A stretch of DNA of 25,382 nucleotides from CAYSLU01 sp964431965 (GCA_964431965.1 CAYSLU010000081.1:1-25382), one strand, 5' to 3'; positions 15,917 through 24,190 are shown, numbered from the stretch's first letter. A program made the numbers and translations. Notes: a model not told the origin generated them from the letters alone.

Positions 15917-17563
15917 TCAGGGGCCATCCAGCCGGAGCCGGCGCGCCGCGCTGCGCTTGTTCGAGGACTTCCAGAACTTCCGGAAGTCCTCGTTGAATTT
16001 CCCGAGGTCGATCCCGTCGAACGCGGTCGCCGTGGCGGCGTCGGGATCGCGGGTGGCCCAGAGCGCCTCGACGTAGCGCGGCACCACGTTCGTGTAGACG
16101 GGCGGGTTCTCGGAAGGGCCGCCCTTGCGCAGGTAGTATACGAGCGCCCACGCCATGACGTAGTTGTCCCGCAGGATATCCTCGTTGCGGGCGTAGAACG
16201 TCTCGTAGGACATGGCCAGCATGGGCTCCACGTCTGCGTGCCCGGCTGAGATGAGCGCCTCGATCCGCTGGGTCTTGAACGGGTCCTCCTGGATGTCGAA
16301 GCGGCTTCCGGAGATATCGACGGCGTCGAAGAACGCCGCATGCCCCTCGTTGAACCAGGCGGCGGGCGTCAGGCGCTGGAGGGCGTAGAAGACGTACTGG
16401 TGGAACGCCTCGTGGTAGATGATGCGCAGGATCTGATCCCGCTGCTGGCTGTTGCTGCCAAACTCCGCCGGCTTCACGACGAGCTCGGTCGTGTTGGGGA
16501 CCCAGAGGCCGGCCGTCCACGCGCGATCCTCGCCGACATAGCGGTCGTACTCGTCGGCCGTGTTGAAGATCCGGATCTGGCTGACGGCGCTGATTCCGGA
16601 CCGGGGCGGCAGCAGGCGCTCGTAGAAGCCGTGGAGCGAATCCAAGTCGGTCTGCAGTCGCCGCACCAGAAGGCTGGAGCGGGACTTCAGGTTCGACAGG
16701 ATGATGTAGTGCTTCGTCTCGACGTACCACCAGTCCTTCAGGTTCCGGATGCCGTCGACGACGGCCTGGCGGCTCGCGAGGAATTCGGGCGAGCGGGTGG
16801 CGTCCGCCGTGCTCCCGGACGATCGCCCGGGCGCGCCCGACGCTCCGAGCGGCGCAGCGGGGGCGCCCGCTCCCGCGAAGCTGATAGACGGGAGGAGGTC
16901 GGCCAGCACGGCGGTCCGCGCCTTCTCCTGGTCGACGCCTGGCGCGAGCGAGACGGCGACGCAGAACCAGTGGCGGGGGCAGCGGCTCTGTCCGGCGGCG
17001 GACGGATTCAGCCGGAATGCCCAGAGCATCCCGGGCGGCAACCCGCCGCCGGACAGCGCGACCAGCGCGTCGAACTTGCTGGGGCGCTTGAAGATGGGCT
17101 CGGCGCGCAGGCCCGGCGTCTCCAGGTAGTCGGAGGCCCAGGCGGCGAGCCGGTCGGAGGACCACTCGGCGTTGGTGACGGCGGCCAGAGCCCGCTCGTA
17201 GTCGGCGCGGCTGGCGTGCTCGCGGGGGAATCCGGTTGGCAGCGCCGTGCGCACGGCGGCAAGCGAGAGGGAGTTTCCGAACCGGTCGGTCCAGTGGCCG
17301 ACATACTGGCCTCTCCGCCAGATATCGGCGGGCGCGAACAGATCCTCCTGGCGGGTGCCGCTCCGGTCGGTGATCGTGTAGGTGTAGACCTTGGGCGGTG
17401 TCGGGGGGGTCTCGCGGGCGTTGGACATGAGGTTCAGGCGGAGCCCGATGCCGGGCAGCTCGGTCGCCTTGAGGAACTTGAGCTCGGGCTTTTCGGCCAG
17501 TGCCGCGCCGGCCGTGAGCAGCGCCGCCATGCAGACGGCCGCACCTCGTGAATGTCCCGTCAT
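15917..17563 (-). CDS. Secreted HEXXH metallopeptidase-like protein (DUF1570 type), 548 aa
   Basis: A Sec signal peptide is visible (residues 1-23: polar/basic start, hydrophobic AALLTAGAALA, cleavage after ALA). After an N-terminal region of unknown function (about 24-270, ending in a Gly/Ala/Ser-rich linker at 230-256) comes a zincin-like domain. It holds YIILSN near 286 and HEAFHQY at 384-388, followed by WFNEGHAAFFDA with Glu406 as probable third zinc ligand. This HEXXH...E arrangement is that of gluzincins and of DUF1570 proteins common in Planctomycetota and Verrucomicrobiota. It probably acts in the periplasm or outside the cell; the substrate is unknown. ATG 17563 follows a strong purine run (GGAGGGAGGGG) at good spacing. 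The C-terminus is basic, with no anchor evident. Confidence 0.78.
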   Translation of the reverse strand: MTGHSRGAAVCMAALLTAGAALAEKPELKFLKATELPGIGLRLNLMSNARETPPTPPKVYTYTITDRSGTRQEDLFAPADIWRRGQYVGHWTDRFGNSLSLAAVRTALPTGFPREHASRADYERALAAVTNAEWSSDRLAAWASDYLETPGLRAEPIFKRPSKFDALVALSGGGLPPGMLWAFRLNPSAAGQSRCPRHWFCVAVSLAPGVDQEKARTAVLADLLPSISFAGAGAPAAPLGASGAPGRSSGSTADATRSPEFLASRQAVVDGIRNLKDWWYVETKHYIILSNLKSRSSLLVRRLQTDLDSLHGFYERLLPPRSGISAVSQIRIFNTADEYDRYVGEDRAWTAGLWVPNTTELVVKPAEFGSNSQQRDQILRIIYHEAFHQYVFYALQRLTPAAWFNEGHAAFFDAVDISGSRFDIQEDPFKTQRIEALISAGHADVEPMLAMSYETFYARNEDILRDNYVMAWALVYYLRKGGPSENPPVYTNVVPRYVEALWATRDPDAATATAFDGIDLGKFNEDFRKFWKSSNKRSAARRLRLDGP

Positions 17564-17648
17564 CGGTGTCCCCTCCCTCCGCCGCGCATTCTCGGGATCG
17601 GGCTGGTGGTGTCAACCCCCAACACGCAGCAGTTCAGCACCCGTGGTG

Positions 17649-17868
17649 GGCCGCCTCGCCGAGGCGGCCGGGGGATGACTCGGCGGATCGGGTGCATCGC
17701 CCAGCGGGAGGGGCGACGGCCTCGTCGCCCGGTGCCTGTTGAGATCGTCATCGATAGGGTCGAGCGGCTGGCGTTGAGGAAGCGACGCGGCTTGGGCCGA
17801 ACGGCGGCGGGGCATCTCGCCCCGGCTGCGGCGTTTCCGGGGGACGGCGCGTACAGGAGTACAGCGCC
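17649..17868. repeat. Cluster of four GC-rich hairpins in a 472-bp gene-free gap
   Basis: The gap 17564-18035 has no credible gene but a run of perfect or near-perfect stem-loops. These are 17649-17669 (GGCCGCCTC/GAGGCGGCC, loop GCC), 17711-17730 (GGGCGACG/CGTCGCCC, loop GCCT), 17808-17824 (CGGGGC/GCCCCG, loop ATCTC) and 17846-17868 (GGCGC-GTAC, loop AGGA, GTAC-A-GCGCC with one bulge). Two more belong to the twin-hairpin element that follows at 17915. No T-run follows them, so they are not typical intrinsic terminators. They resemble dispersed intergenic palindromes of PVC-group genomes. Confidence 0.65.
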
Positions 17869-17914
17869 GCCCCGGCGCCTTGCATCCGAGGCAATCTGCC
17901 CCACCACCGTTCGG

Positions 17915-18010
17915 GCCCCTCGCAGACTCGGGGCAACCCAAGCCGCGTCGCGATCCGCCCCGTTCCGTCGCGGACTCGGAACGGTGGGTCAGGGGCGTGT
18001 CGGCCTTCGA
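17915..18010. repeat. Twin-hairpin repeat, copy 2
   Basis: Hairpin 1: GCCCC (17915-17919) and GGGGC (17930-17934) enclose TCGCAGACTC. Hairpin 2: CCGTTCCG (17960-17967) and CGGAACGG (17977-17984) enclose TCGCGGACT. The two loops are almost identical while the arms differ completely. Spacer and right flank (TGGGTCAGGGG and following) match the copies near 20014 and at the window start. It lies just past the stop of the ygiQ-like gene. Confidence 0.75.
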
Positions 18011-18035
18011 GCCCTGGTTATCTTCTGTGCGGAAT

Positions 18036-19910
18036 TCATCGCCCCGAGCCAGGCGGGACCAGGCAGTCGGGGTTGCGGCCGATCAGGTCCTCGCGGCCGG
18101 CCTCGCAGAGGGCTTCGCGGGCCTTGGCGAAGAATTCGGGCTTGTGGCAGAGCAGCAGGGCGCGCTGGAGCGCCTTTTCGCGGTCGGTCCGGGCGACGTA
18201 CACGGGCTCGCCGGTCAGCGGATCGCGGCCCGTGTAGAACATGGCGGCGGCGAGCGTCAGCGGCGCCGGGTAGAAATCCTGAACCTGCTGGGGCTCGATC
18301 CGGTTGCGGCGCAGGTACTGGGCAAGCTCGATCATGTCGGCGAGCGTGCAGCCCGGGTGGCCGCTCATGAAGTACTCCACGACCGCGTAGCGGTGGCCGG
18401 CGCGGCGCACGGCGGACTGGAAGCGGTCGACGAAGTCGCGGTAGGCTTTCGCGCCGGGTTTGCGCATCGCGCGCAGCACGCGATCCGACACATGCTCGGG
18501 GGCGATCTTGAGCAGCCCGCACACGTGGTGCCCCGCCAGTTCGTCGATGTATGCTTCGCCGCCGCCGGCGAGCGCCAGGTCGAACCGGATGCCGCTTGTG
18601 ACGAACACATGCTTCACGCCCGGCACGCGGCGCGAGGCGCGCATGAGCCCGAGCAGGCGCTCGTGGCTGGTGTTCAGGTTCCGGCAGACCGAGGGTGACA
18701 GGCAGTTCCGGCCGGGGCAACCCGGCCGTCCGGCGCGGCAGCCGGTTCCGTACATGTTCGCCGTCGGCCCGCCCAGATCGCTGACGGTGCCGTGGAAGTT
18801 GCGGTCTTCGGACATGCGCGACAGCTCGGCGAGAATCGATGCCTCGCTCCGCGACGTGATGGGGATGCCTTGGTGCCGCGTAATGGCGCAGAACGAGCAG
18901 TCGGCGTAGCAGCCGCGGTGCGTGGTGACCGAATCGCGGATCATCTCGTACGCGGGAATATGGGCCGCCCCGTAGGACGGATGCGGGCGCCGCGTGAACG
19001 GAAGGGCGTAGAGCGCGTCGAGCTCGGGCGTGGTCAGCGGCGCGGGCGGCGGATGGGCGACGAGCCAGCGGTCGCCATGCCGCTGCGCCAGCGGGCGGTC
19101 GCCAAAAGATCCGTGGTTCAGGTGGACCAGCCGCGCCATTTCGGCGAAGGCGGCCCGACCCTCGTCGGTCGGGGCGGAAAGCGTTTCGTAGGGCGGGAGG
19201 ATGAGGGATGAGGGCGGAAGGTCGGAGTCCGTGATTCCCTCGCTGGCGGCGCGGACCGCTTCCGCCGTTCCGGCGATACCGTGCAGGTCTTTGCTGTCCG
19301 CGAGTCGGAGGGCGACTTCGGCGATGGCGCGCTCGGCCATTCCGTAGACCAGGAGGTCGGCCTTGGAGTCGAACAGGATCGAGCGCTTCACGCGGTCGGT
19401 CCAGTAGTCGTAGTAGGCGAATCGGCGCAGGGACGACTCGACACCGCCGAGCACGACCGGTACGCCTTTGAACGCCTGTCGGGCCAGGGCCGTGTAGACG
19501 ATCGACGCGTTCGGCGGCCGGCGGCCGGCTGTTCCGCCGGGGGCGTAGGGGTCGTCCCGCCGGGCCTTCCGCATGACGGTCAGGCGCATCAGGTTGCTAT
19601 CCACGTTTCCGGCGGTGACGCCCCAGAAGAGGCGGGGGCGGCCGAGGGCGCGGAGTGAATCGGCGTCCAGGGTGTCCGGTTGGGCGATGATGCCGACCCG
19701 GTAGCCGAGCGATTCGAGGTGGCGGCCGACCAGCGCCGCGCCGAACGAGGGGTGGTCCACGTAGGCGTCGCCGGTCACGATCACGATATCGCAGGCATCC
19801 CAGCCGCGCGCATCCATTTCGGCGCGGGTCATCGGCAGTGGCTGGGCCGGTTTGGCTGCTGGCGCGGAGGCGGGCGGACGCCGCGAAGGGGACGGATGGT
19901 TCGGTTTCAC
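18036..19910 (-). CDS. ygiQ: YgiQ family radical SAM protein (624 aa)
   Basis: Strong match to the YgiQ (UPF0313) family. The region MTRAEMDARGWDACDIVIVT with GDAYVDHPSFGAAL is nearly identical to the E. coli N-terminal motif. Further family blocks are LFWGVTAGNVDSNL, VPVVLGGVESSLRRFAYYDY, PHPSYGAAHIPAYEMI, SDLGGPTANMYG, HHVCGLLKIAPEHVS and QVQDFYPAPLTLAAAMFYTG. The radical SAM [4Fe-4S] motif CxxxCxxC is at Cys334, Cys338 and Cys341 (HRGCYADCSFCAIT). The biochemical role of the family is unsettled. GTG 19910 gives a Pro/Ala-rich leader of 26 residues before the conserved MTRAEM; ATG 19832 is the alternative start, and neither has a clear ribosome site. It is a single gene between two repeat-bearing gaps. 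Confidence 0.94.
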   Translation of the reverse strand: MKPNHPSPSRRPPASAPAAKPAQPLPMTRAEMDARGWDACDIVIVTGDAYVDHPSFGAALVGRHLESLGYRVGIIAQPDTLDADSLRALGRPRLFWGVTAGNVDSNLMRLTVMRKARRDDPYAPGGTAGRRPPNASIVYTALARQAFKGVPVVLGGVESSLRRFAYYDYWTDRVKRSILFDSKADLLVYGMAERAIAEVALRLADSKDLHGIAGTAEAVRAASEGITDSDLPPSSLILPPYETLSAPTDEGRAAFAEMARLVHLNHGSFGDRPLAQRHGDRWLVAHPPPAPLTTPELDALYALPFTRRPHPSYGAAHIPAYEMIRDSVTTHRGCYADCSFCAITRHQGIPITSRSEASILAELSRMSEDRNFHGTVSDLGGPTANMYGTGCRAGRPGCPGRNCLSPSVCRNLNTSHERLLGLMRASRRVPGVKHVFVTSGIRFDLALAGGGEAYIDELAGHHVCGLLKIAPEHVSDRVLRAMRKPGAKAYRDFVDRFQSAVRRAGHRYAVVEYFMSGHPGCTLADMIELAQYLRRNRIEPQQVQDFYPAPLTLAAAMFYTGRDPLTGEPVYVARTDREKALQRALLLCHKPEFFAKAREALCEAGREDLIGRNPDCLVPPGSGR

Positions 19911-20013
19911 GCTGGCCGGATCTTAGCACGCGGCCCTTGAGATTCCGAGGCGCTCAACGGGCCGTCATGCCTGTCATGGCGAAGGCGGGCTGCGCGATAC
20001 GAGAGAGCTCGGA

Positions 20014-20110
20014 GGGTTCTCGGACTCACCCGACTCAATCCGCCTCGCGGTGTGCCCCGTTCCGTCGCGGACTCGGAACGGTGAGGCGGGGTCATGTCAG
20101 ACTTCGGAAT
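20014..20110. repeat. Twin-hairpin repeat, copy 3
   Basis: Hairpin 1 here has arms GGGT (20014-20017) and ACCC (20028-20031) around TCTCGGACTC. Hairpin 2 is identical to that of copy 2: CCGTTCCG (20057-20064), loop TCGCGGACT, CGGAACGG (20074-20081). The spacer (AATCCGCCTCGCGG...) and the tail (GGGGTCATGTCAGACTTCGG) align with copy 2 with scattered substitutions. It sits about 30 bases past the stop of the creatininase-GNAT gene and upstream of the ygiQ-like gene. Confidence 0.75.
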
Positions 20111-20137
20111 GGGCGGGCTTCTGTTCGGATGCTCATC

Positions 20138-21718
20138 TCACCCCAGTTCGGGCCCGGCGATCGCGAAGTACTTCTCGGTCGTCCCGGCGACGTTGGCGCG
20201 GTAGTACATCCGGGTGAATGGCCGCTGCGCGACGAAGCCCAGCATGTGCAGCCACTCGATCAGCTCGGGGTGGTGGTCCGGCACATCGATCACGGCCGGC
20301 CGGCCCTGCAGGTCGGCGAGCGCGGCGGAGAGGACGGTCAGCGCCTCGTCGAGGCTTTCCCCGGCCACGGGGCCAACCTGGGTGTAGTTCGTGCCCGGCC
20401 GGCCGAGGCAGAGCGCGCGGGTCACGCCGTCCCGGTCGATCTGCCAGGCCAGCTCGGGCGCGAGCGACACCAGGTGGCGGAGCACGCCCGCGCGCTCGGC
20501 GCCGAACGCGTCCGCGTCGAACCCGGCCACGTGGTCCACGTCCGCCTCGGTGACCGGGCCGATGCTGCCCTCCGGCACCTCGATGTGCGGCACGGCGCGG
20601 CAGACCATGCGCTTGAGGTCGTACTCGGCGACGAACCCCAGCTTCTCGTAGACCGGCCGGCCGGCCGGGGTGGCGTCCAGCTTGATGCTGGCGCAGGCGG
20701 CCAGGCTGTCCATGGTCTGGCGCATGAGCCGGGTGGCGATGCCCATGCGGCGGAACGCGGGATCCACGAGCATCATCCCGATCCAGGCGACGGCCCGGCC
20801 GAAGGCGATGCCAGCCGAGGTGCCGACGAGCGCGCCGTTGTGCAGCATGCCGAAGCACGTGTCGGGGTTGGCGGCCAGGAACGACGACCAGTCACGCTCG
20901 GTCTGGTTCCACCCGGCCGTGTTGCTGAGCCGCATGCAGCCGGAGAGATCGCCGGCCACCAGCGGCCGCATGGCCATTCCGCCGGCGCCGGAGTATCGCG
21001 GCTGCTCGTCGAGGCGGCGGAGCCGATCGCGGATGTGGGCCATCATGCCGGCCCGCACGGACGCGATGAGCTTTTCGCCCTTCTCGCGCGACGCGAGGCT
21101 GGGGTGGCCCATGGCGCCATCGGGGGCCAGGTGGCCGGTGCCGAACGTGGTCAGGTCCTGGGCGCGCAGGGGGCGCTCGCCCGGCGGCGCCACGTCCACC
21201 CGCTCGGCGCCCACGTGGGCGGGGTCGATGGCCAGCATGATCGATGTCTCGAACTCACCGGCGTGGACCTCGGTGTGTCCGGTCTCGAGCGGGCCCATAT
21301 CCGCGAACTCCCACCAGTTCACGAGCAGGATCTTGAGCGGGCGGTTGCGGCGGTTGATGTCCCGGATGACGGGGACGAGGCTGTGGTTGCCGCCGTGGCC
21401 GCTGATGACGACGAGCCGCTGGAAGCCCTGCTCCTCGAGGGCGGCGGCGAAGTCGCGGACGATGGCCATCAGGGTTTCCGGGCTGAGGGTGATGCTGCCG
21501 CGGAAGCCGGAGTGCTCCAGGCAGTTGCCATAGGGGAGCGCGGGGAGCAGGGCGGCGTCGAGTTCCTCGGCGGCCATGCGCGAGAAATAGGCGGCGCCCT
21601 GGCCATCTGTGTTGAGCGGCAGGTGATGGCTGTGCTGCTCAAACGAGCCGATGCCCCAGACCGCGATGCGGCCGGTGTGTCGCTGCCAGTCGAACGTCGT
21701 GCTGAATCCGTCGATCAT
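20138..21718 (-). CDS. Creatininase - GNAT acetyltransferase fusion (526 aa)
   Basis: Residues 1 to about 235 form a creatininase-family amidohydrolase with WGIGSFEQHSHHLPLNTD (Glu27, His29, Asp38), NCLEHSGFRGSITLSPETL, ISGHGGNHS (His108) and HTEVHAGEFETSIML. The metal-site residues of the family are all recognisable. Residues about 246-350 are a GNAT domain with the acetyl-CoA loop DPAFRRMGIATRLM and the closing YEKLGFVAEYDLKRMV. Residues about 370-526 look like a second, Acetyltransf_18-type half (DAFGAERAGVLRHL, GPVAGESLDEAL, LHMLGFVAQRPFTRMYY). The reading frame is continuous, so this is one three-domain protein. ATG 21718 has GGGAG about 8 bases upstream; the longer frame to 21889 looks non-coding. 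The creatininase part may hydrolyse a cyclic or linear amide and the GNAT part acetylate an amine; substrates are unknown. Confidence 0.88.
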   Translation of the reverse strand: MIDGFSTTFDWQRHTGRIAVWGIGSFEQHSHHLPLNTDGQGAAYFSRMAAEELDAALLPALPYGNCLEHSGFRGSITLSPETLMAIVRDFAAALEEQGFQRLVVISGHGGNHSLVPVIRDINRRNRPLKILLVNWWEFADMGPLETGHTEVHAGEFETSIMLAIDPAHVGAERVDVAPPGERPLRAQDLTTFGTGHLAPDGAMGHPSLASREKGEKLIASVRAGMMAHIRDRLRRLDEQPRYSGAGGMAMRPLVAGDLSGCMRLSNTAGWNQTERDWSSFLAANPDTCFGMLHNGALVGTSAGIAFGRAVAWIGMMLVDPAFRRMGIATRLMRQTMDSLAACASIKLDATPAGRPVYEKLGFVAEYDLKRMVCRAVPHIEVPEGSIGPVTEADVDHVAGFDADAFGAERAGVLRHLVSLAPELAWQIDRDGVTRALCLGRPGTNYTQVGPVAGESLDEALTVLSAALADLQGRPAVIDVPDHHPELIEWLHMLGFVAQRPFTRMYYRANVAGTTEKYFAIAGPELG

Positions 21719-21858
21719 GATCGCATCTCCCGCTCGGCGCCGGCGGCCGCCATGGCCCCCTTCGCGCGAATGGGTATTATGGGACGGCGGGGGAGGCGGA
21801 CAAGGAGTTTGTCGGGGGAAGGGGGCTGCTCGCAGGGGCTCTTGTTTCAACTCCTTTC

Positions 21859-21941
21859 GGGCCGGCCGGGACGGAGCCCGGCCCGCCAAGATGAGGGAAA
21901 TCGCCCGTTCCGGACATGGAGGGACGACCTCCGTGTCGTCC
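21859..21941. repeat. Two GC-rich hairpins in the 414-bp gap before the Gly-rich protein gene
   Basis: GGGCCGG (21859-21865) pairs with CCGGCCC (21878-21884), and GGACGAC (21922-21928) pairs with GTCGTCC (21935-21941) around CTCCGT. The wording GGAGGGACGACCTCCGTGTC is typical of dispersed palindromes in this kind of genome. The rest of 21719-22132 shows no gene. The gap must hold the divergent promoters of the fusion gene (-) and the secreted protein gene (+), but I cannot place them confidently. Confidence 0.55.
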
Positions 21942-22132
21942 GCTGACCGGGATCAGGCCAAGACAAGAGCCCCTGGGGCTCCGCTGTTGTGTCTGAGCGA
22001 GGTTGACTCGGCATGCGGGGGGGCGATACTGGAGGGCGTGAGGCTTTGAGTCCGGCGTGTCGCCTGGCGGGGGAGCCCGACCTGCCGCGAATCGGTTGGC
22101 CCCACGGTGAACCCGGCTGACGGAGGCTACGC

Positions 22133-24169
22133 ATGCGACGTACGATCGTTCTCATGGCAGCGGCGCTGCTGGCGTCGGCCGGCTCGGTGCGGGCGGGGAC
22201 GGCGACGTGGAGCCAGCCGTCCGGGACGAACGACTGGTTCGACCCCGCGAGCTGGACTCCGTCCGCCGTGCCGGGCGCCGGCGACGATGTCGTCATCACC
22301 AACTCCGGCGCGTTCGTCTTCCTCACCAACTCGACGGCCGGCCTCGCCTCATTCACGATCAGCAACCGCGCGACGCTGGTCTTCTCCAACTGGGGCACGG
22401 CGCTTTCGGCCGAGAGCGTGTGGATCATGAGCAGCGCCGTCGTGACATGCGCGGGGCCCTTTTCGAGCAATGAGATGTCCAACGCCGTTGTCATTCTGGC
22501 GACGAGCGTGTGGGTCGGCGTCGGGGGCGGGATCAGCGTCGACGGACGAGGATATCGCTCGGATGGTGGCGGGGCTGCGACCGCTCCGAGTTCGGGGCCG
22601 GGCGGCGCATACTACCGCGGCGGCGGGAGTCACGGCGGTCGAGGCGGCTATGTGGCAGAGTCGTTCTTCCTGGAGGCGGGACTGGTGAACGGGAGCGCGT
22701 CGGCGCCGGTAACCCCCGGCAGCGGCGGGGGGAGCAGCGGAGGCGGGCATGGCGGCGGCGTGGTGCGGGTGGACGCGGCCGACGGTACGATCACGGTCAA
22801 CGGCTCGATTACGGCCCGGGGTGCCAATCGCTCCTCCGGCACCTACGTCGGCGCGGGGGCCGGCGGCTCGATCCACATCACGTGCGGGACGTTCGCCGGA
22901 GCCGGCATGCTGAATGCGGACGGAGGCAATGCCGCGGGGTCGCTGAACGGCGGCGGCGGTGGCGGCGGGCGGATCGCGGTCGTCTACGATACCGCTGCGC
23001 AGGCGGCGCTGCCGGTGCCAGGGGCGACCTTCAGCGTCGCGGGCGGGGCGGGCACGAGCACCGGCATGTGGGACGGGACAATCGGCAGCCTGTATTTCAC
23101 GGACGCCCGCTTCCTGACGCCCCGGATCCGGTCGCTCACGGGGCAGATCGTGATCCCCGGCTTCACGAACTGGGTGGTGCCGGGCCTGGAAGTCACCAAC
23201 GTGGCGGTGCGCTTCGTGGGGAACGGCTTCACGCTGAGCGCCAGCAACGACGTTGTGGTGACCGGGGCCAAAGGGCGGCTGGAGCTGGGTGGGAACATGC
23301 TGACGCGCGGAGACTACTACCCGTACAGCGCGATGGACGCCCCGCCGAGGCTGCTGGTGGGCGGCAATCTCGTGGTCCGGGATCGGGCGCGTCTGTACAT
23401 GTATGGCGCGGCGACCAACTCCGGCGGCCCGGGCTACGGCGGCCTGGTCGCCGTGGCCGGGCAGATGACGGTCGGGTCGAACTCGTGGGTCTATCCGTTC
23501 GCGCACAATACGAACGGCGGGATCGTCGTGTTCCGCGTGGGTGACCTGGTGATGCAGGGCGGCTTCAATGCCGACGCGGCCGGCTGGCTGTGGCGGTACG
23601 GCAACCGTGGTCTGCGGGGCAGTGCGGCACCAGCCGGCGGCGCCGGCTATTACCGGGGTGGCGGGGGGTACGGCGGTGAGGGCGGGTACGTGGCGTCGTC
23701 GCTAGATGACGAGCGAGGGCTCGCCTATGGCGACTCGAATGCGCCGTCGCTGCCGGGGAGCGGCGGCGGGAGCGGCTACGGCGGCAAGGGCGGGGGGGCG
23801 ATCTGGATCGAGTGCGCGCGGAGCGCCTACCTGGCCGGCACCATGAGCGCGTCCGGCGGCACCGGTGGCAGCCAGTACTCGGGCGGCGGCGCGGGTGGGG
23901 CGATCTACGTGGCGTGCGCCCGGCTGTACGGAACCGGTGCGGTTTTGCGTGCGGCGGGCGGGAACGGAATCAGCGTCAACGGTGGCGGCGGCGGCGGCGG
24001 CCGGGTGGCGGTCTGGCGCGGCCTGGACCGTTACAGCGGGATCATATCGAACAACGTGGCGGGCGGGTTCGGCACGGCGACGAACAGCTTCTACTTCGGC
24101 CAGCCGGGCACGGTCGTCTACGGGTTCCTCCGCCTGCCCCCGCCGGGCCTGCTCATCCTTTCGCGCTGA
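22133..24169 (+). CDS. Secreted glycine-rich surface protein with duplicated module (678 aa)
   Basis: The signal peptide is residues 1-21 (MRRT, hydrophobic IVLMAAALLASAG, cleavage after VRA). Mature residues 23-60 follow the pattern TW..W.DPASWTP..VPGAGDDVVI. This pattern is found at the start of many beta-helical surface or autotransporter-like proteins of PVC and related bacteria. The bulk is beta-strand-forming and Gly/Ser/Asn-rich. Residues about 132-284 and 476-628 are two copies of one module: each begins with a (G)YYRGGG..GG.GGYV motif, passes through PGSGGGS, and ends in NGGGGGGGR(I/V)AV. They align without large gaps. No PEP-CTERM, LPXTG or type IX sorting domain is visible; the C-terminus is GFLRLPPPGLLILSR. 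A repetitive right-handed beta-helix at the cell surface is the best inference. ATG 22133 has GGAGG 7 bases upstream. Confidence 0.8.
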   Translation: MRRTIVLMAAALLASAGSVRAGTATWSQPSGTNDWFDPASWTPSAVPGAGDDVVITNSGAFVFLTNSTAGLASFTISNRATLVFSNWGTALSAESVWIMSSAVVTCAGPFSSNEMSNAVVILATSVWVGVGGGISVDGRGYRSDGGGAATAPSSGPGGAYYRGGGSHGGRGGYVAESFFLEAGLVNGSASAPVTPGSGGGSSGGGHGGGVVRVDAADGTITVNGSITARGANRSSGTYVGAGAGGSIHITCGTFAGAGMLNADGGNAAGSLNGGGGGGGRIAVVYDTAAQAALPVPGATFSVAGGAGTSTGMWDGTIGSLYFTDARFLTPRIRSLTGQIVIPGFTNWVVPGLEVTNVAVRFVGNGFTLSASNDVVVTGAKGRLELGGNMLTRGDYYPYSAMDAPPRLLVGGNLVVRDRARLYMYGAATNSGGPGYGGLVAVAGQMTVGSNSWVYPFAHNTNGGIVVFRVGDLVMQGGFNADAAGWLWRYGNRGLRGSAAPAGGAGYYRGGGGYGGEGGYVASSLDDERGLAYGDSNAPSLPGSGGGSGYGGKGGGAIWIECARSAYLAGTMSASGGTGGSQYSGGGAGGAIYVACARLYGTGAVLRAAGGNGISVNGGGGGGGRVAVWRGLDRYSGIISNNVAGGFGTATNSFYFGQPGTVVYGFLRLPPPGLLILSR

Positions 24170-24190
24170 ATCGCTCTGTTCGAGGAGGAG

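Noticed and set aside
15885..17615. 576-codon reverse-strand frame over the metallopeptidase gene
   Set aside because: Shadow of the frame carrying the signal peptide and HEXXH motif; composition is Arg/Pro/Ala-rich.
17649..17984. CRISPR array
   Set aside because: Spacing is irregular and the palindromes differ in sequence; there is no constant direct repeat and no cas gene.
22133..24169. PEP-CTERM or type IX sorting signal on the Gly-rich protein
   Set aside because: The C-terminus GFLRLPPPGLLILSR has no PEP motif plus long hydrophobic segment plus basic tail, and no conserved sorting domain.
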